Position numbers and translations under genes: made by a program. 6,820 nucleotides of DNA from Chloroflexia bacterium (GTDB taxonomy: Bacteria > Chloroflexota > Chloroflexia > Thermomicrobiales > UBA6265): the NCBI GenBank assembly GCA_030430125.1, contig JAUIGA010000184.1, positions 1 to 6,820 on the forward strand, in the 5' to 3' direction. Numbering within the stretch: position 1 is the first letter of the stretch; each line of letters begins with the position of its first letter. Below are positions 4,760 to 6,820 of the stretch, one piece after another. Under the pieces are notes generated by a model. That model was given only the letters and a program-made list of their open reading frames with translations. It did no database searches and had not been told where the DNA came from.

Positions 4760-6820
4760 GTGACTGACGTACCGGCCGGGTCATCCTCACCCGTGACAGA
4801 GGCTTCGCTGTCACCACCATCGACCCAACCGACCGGAATCGCGCGAACCGCCGGCACCACAGCGGGCGGAAACATGGATGCAATCGCGATCCGCTTCAAC
4901 CTCTCCGTCGAGCGCCTGCTCTGGCTCGGCCTGTTCCTGATGGCGATCCTCACCCGTGTCTGGGACCTCGGCTATCGCACCCAACACCACGACGAGAGCA
5001 TCCATACGGTCTTCTCCTGGAAGTTCGCCATCGGCGAGCAGCCCTACGTCCACAATCCGCTCTCGCACGGTCCATTCCTCTTCCATGCCAACGCGCTCAT
5101 CTACCAGCTCTTCGGCGGCACCGACGCAACATCCCGGCTCCTGCCGGCGCTGACCGGCGTCGCAATCGTGATGACTCCGTGGCTGTTGCGCGACCGCACA
5201 CTGCTTGGCCGATGGGGCGCGCTCGCGGCCGGCGCCTTCCTGCTGTTCTCGCCGTCGTTCCTGTACTACACGCGCTTCATCCGGCACGACCCCTATACCG
5301 CGCTCGGCTCGCTGCTCCTGGTGGTCGCGGTCTTTCGCTATTTCCGGCAACCGCAGCGCAAATGGATCATTCTGGCGTTCATGTCGGTCGCGTTCCTGTT
5401 CACGAACCATGAGATCGTCTACGCGATCCTGCTGGCGTTCGTCGCCGTGCTGTGGGGGGCACTTGTCCTATCCCGGCTCCGCATGCTGATCCCGCTGCAT
5501 CTCGCGGCGGCGGCGTTGGCGCTCCTGCTACTGGCCGCGAACTCGGTGATGGATTGGGGGCCCTTTCCGTCGATCCCGTGGCAGAATCCGACCACAGAGC
5601 AGCAAGCGGACTACTACCGCGAACTGATCCAGCACCCCCTCGTGATCGGCGTGTTGCTGATCGGCGCGGCGTTCGTCATCGGGTGCGTCGTTGCCGTTCG
5701 CCAGGCGGCCGCCCGGACGGGACGCGACGGCGTCATCGCCCCACTGCTGGGCGACGCACCGCAGGGCTCGGTCGCGAAGGGCGTCTACGACGCCTGGAAC
5801 GACCCGGTTTCGGTCGGTATCGGCGCGCTCATGGGCGTGTGGGTCGTCCTCGCGCTGTTCACCACGCTGTTTACCAATCTGGACGGTATCGCGACCAGCA
5901 GCTACGCCACCGACGGCACGTTGCTCTACTGGCTCGGTCAACACGATGTCCAGCGCGGCGAGCAGCCCTGGTTCTACTTCATCACCGAAGGGCTGCAATA
6001 CGAGTGGATCGCGATGATGCTTGGCTTCGTCGGCGTCGTCACGCTGGCGATCACCGTCGTGCGCCGGCTCGCTCGCCGCGACTTCTCGTTCGATCCCCGG
6101 CTGCTCTTTCGCATCCTGATCGCCTTCTGGATGGTGTTCATGTTCGCCGTGCTCTCCTGGGCCGGCGAGAAGATGCCGTGGTTGATCATGCACATCGTGC
6201 TGCCGGCGGCACTGCTGGCAGGTCTGGTGGTCGATGATTTCGCCGAGGCAGTCCGCCGCTGGTATCGGCACCGTCGGCCGCACATTTCGCCAACACGCGC
6301 CTCGTTCGCGCCGGTCGCGCTGGCGATCGTGCTCGTCGGACTGGCTGGCTCGTTCTTCTTCATTGCGGCAAATCTCACCTGGGGCGGATTCGGGGCCGAT
6401 CTCTCCGCACCGGAACGATCCCCGCGTCCCGAGGCGCTCAACTCCTGGTGGACGCTGGCGGCGCCTCCATTGGTTGCGTTGCTCGCCATCGCCGCCGTCT
6501 GGTTCCTGCGTGGCACGAGGCCGGCGATTTACGGCGCGGTGGGCGGGATGCTGGCCATCATGCTCCTGTTCCAGATCCACGCCGGCTTCCGTCTCTCCTT
6601 CCTGGATGGCGACGTGTCTGTCGATACGCTGATCTACAACACGGTCGGGCCGGACGCCAAGCAGGTGGCGGAGGATGTCCAGGCGACATCGGAGCTCTAC
6701 CTGGGCGATGACACCATCACCGTCAGTAACGACAACTGCACAAACTGGCCGCTGGAGTGGTACTTCAAGGACATGCCGAACCACCGGTTCATGCCCAGCC
6801 TGCCGCAGGGCTCGACCGAC
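4760..6820 (+). CDS. Agl23-type (TIGR03663) polytopic membrane protein, GT-C-like, 3' end cut by the window edge
   Basis: The open frame gives 687 residues with no stop before the edge. Family signatures include an acidic first outer loop (HHDESIH, 76-82) after TM1, as in GT-C/PMT-type glycosyltransferases, TRFIRHDPY (171-179), NHE (216-218), the hallmark SWAGEKMPWLIMH (466-478), and WPLEWYFKD (663-671). I count roughly 13-15 hydrophobic segments between about 53 and 606; a polar region follows. NCBI names this family flippase activity-associated protein Agl23, and an envelope glycan-transfer or lipid-linked sugar role is inferred from the fold. GTG 4760 is chosen because GGAG (4749-4752) lies 7 bases upstream; this gives a 38-residue Ser/Thr/Pro-rich cytoplasmic lead. 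ATG 4874, with only a weak GGCGGA upstream, is the alternative. Downstream genes that might show the sugar pathway are outside the window. Confidence 0.9.
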   Translation, partial: MTDVPAGSSSPVTEASLSPPSTQPTGIARTAGTTAGGNMDAIAIRFNLSVERLLWLGLFLMAILTRVWDLGYRTQHHDESIHTVFSWKFAIGEQPYVHNPLSHGPFLFHANALIYQLFGGTDATSRLLPALTGVAIVMTPWLLRDRTLLGRWGALAAGAFLLFSPSFLYYTRFIRHDPYTALGSLLLVVAVFRYFRQPQRKWIILAFMSVAFLFTNHEIVYAILLAFVAVLWGALVLSRLRMLIPLHLAAAALALLLLAANSVMDWGPFPSIPWQNPTTEQQADYYRELIQHPLVIGVLLIGAAFVIGCVVAVRQAAARTGRDGVIAPLLGDAPQGSVAKGVYDAWNDPVSVGIGALMGVWVVLALFTTLFTNLDGIATSSYATDGTLLYWLGQHDVQRGEQPWFYFITEGLQYEWIAMMLGFVGVVTLAITVVRRLARRDFSFDPRLLFRILIAFWMVFMFAVLSWAGEKMPWLIMHIVLPAALLAGLVVDDFAEAVRRWYRHRRPHISPTRASFAPVALAIVLVGLAGSFFFIAANLTWGGFGADLSAPERSPRPEALNSWWTLAAPPLVALLAIAAVWFLRGTRPAIYGAVGGMLAIMLLFQIHAGFRLSFLDGDVSVDTLIYNTVGPDAKQVAEDVQATSELYLGDDTITVSNDNCTNWPLEWYFKDMPNHRFMPSLPQGSTD

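Noticed and set aside
4744..4767. Seven-codon ATG-initiated frame ending in TGA that overlaps the GTG start of the Agl23-type gene
   Set aside because: It could be imagined as a coupled leader peptide, but it has no supporting ribosome binding site or composition, and overlaps of this size are expected by chance.
5528..6784. Long minus-strand open frame (418 codons) under the Agl23-type gene
   Set aside because: The translation is rich in Arg, Gln, Asp and His with no family resemblance, typical of the antisense of a hydrophobic GC-rich gene. The plus frame is clearly the coding one.

Overview
The window is 6,820 bases of high-GC bacterial DNA with five genes I can support: a 5' part of pdxH (minus strand, cut by the left edge), a large AceE-type 2-oxo acid dehydrogenase E1 (plus), a small membrane protein (minus), a small histidine-rich acidic protein (minus), and the start of a large polytopic Agl23/TIGR03663 membrane protein (plus, cut by the right edge). 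High GC, a GTG start, and an Agl23-type protein beside a homodimeric AceE-type E1 fit the Chloroflexota, perhaps the Thermomicrobia/Sphaerobacter group. That placement is inference; the window has no rRNA or other phylogenetic marker.

Layout. Positions 1-482 (minus) encode pyridoxamine 5'-phosphate oxidase. A 287-base divergent spacer (483-769) holds a candidate sigma70-like promoter (634-662) and two short palindromes. Positions 770-3196 (plus) encode the E1. The convergent spacer 3197-3360 holds a 75-base compound inverted repeat made of two mirror-image hairpins with compensated stem changes, then a short hairpin with a T-run that can end the E1 transcript, then a 12-base palindrome next to the stop of the following gene. 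Positions 3361-3918 (minus) encode a protein with three predicted membrane segments and a soluble tail. Positions 3919-4184 are non-coding as far as I can see, with hairpins at the 4184 side. Positions 4185-4514 (minus) encode the His-rich protein. The divergent spacer 4515-4759 leads into the Agl23-type gene (4760 onward, plus).

How the genes relate. Orientation changes at almost every boundary, so I see no multi-gene operon and no evidence that the five genes form one system. pdxH serves PLP salvage and synthesis, the E1 serves oxidative decarboxylation of a 2-oxo acid, and the Agl23-type protein is expected to act in membrane-linked glycan assembly. The observations most worth a second look are the E1 standing alone without E2/E3 genes and without the N-terminal extension of E. 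coli AceE, the covarying double hairpin after it, and the His-rich tail of the 109-residue protein. I found no CRISPR array, insertion sequence, tRNA, rRNA or phage gene.
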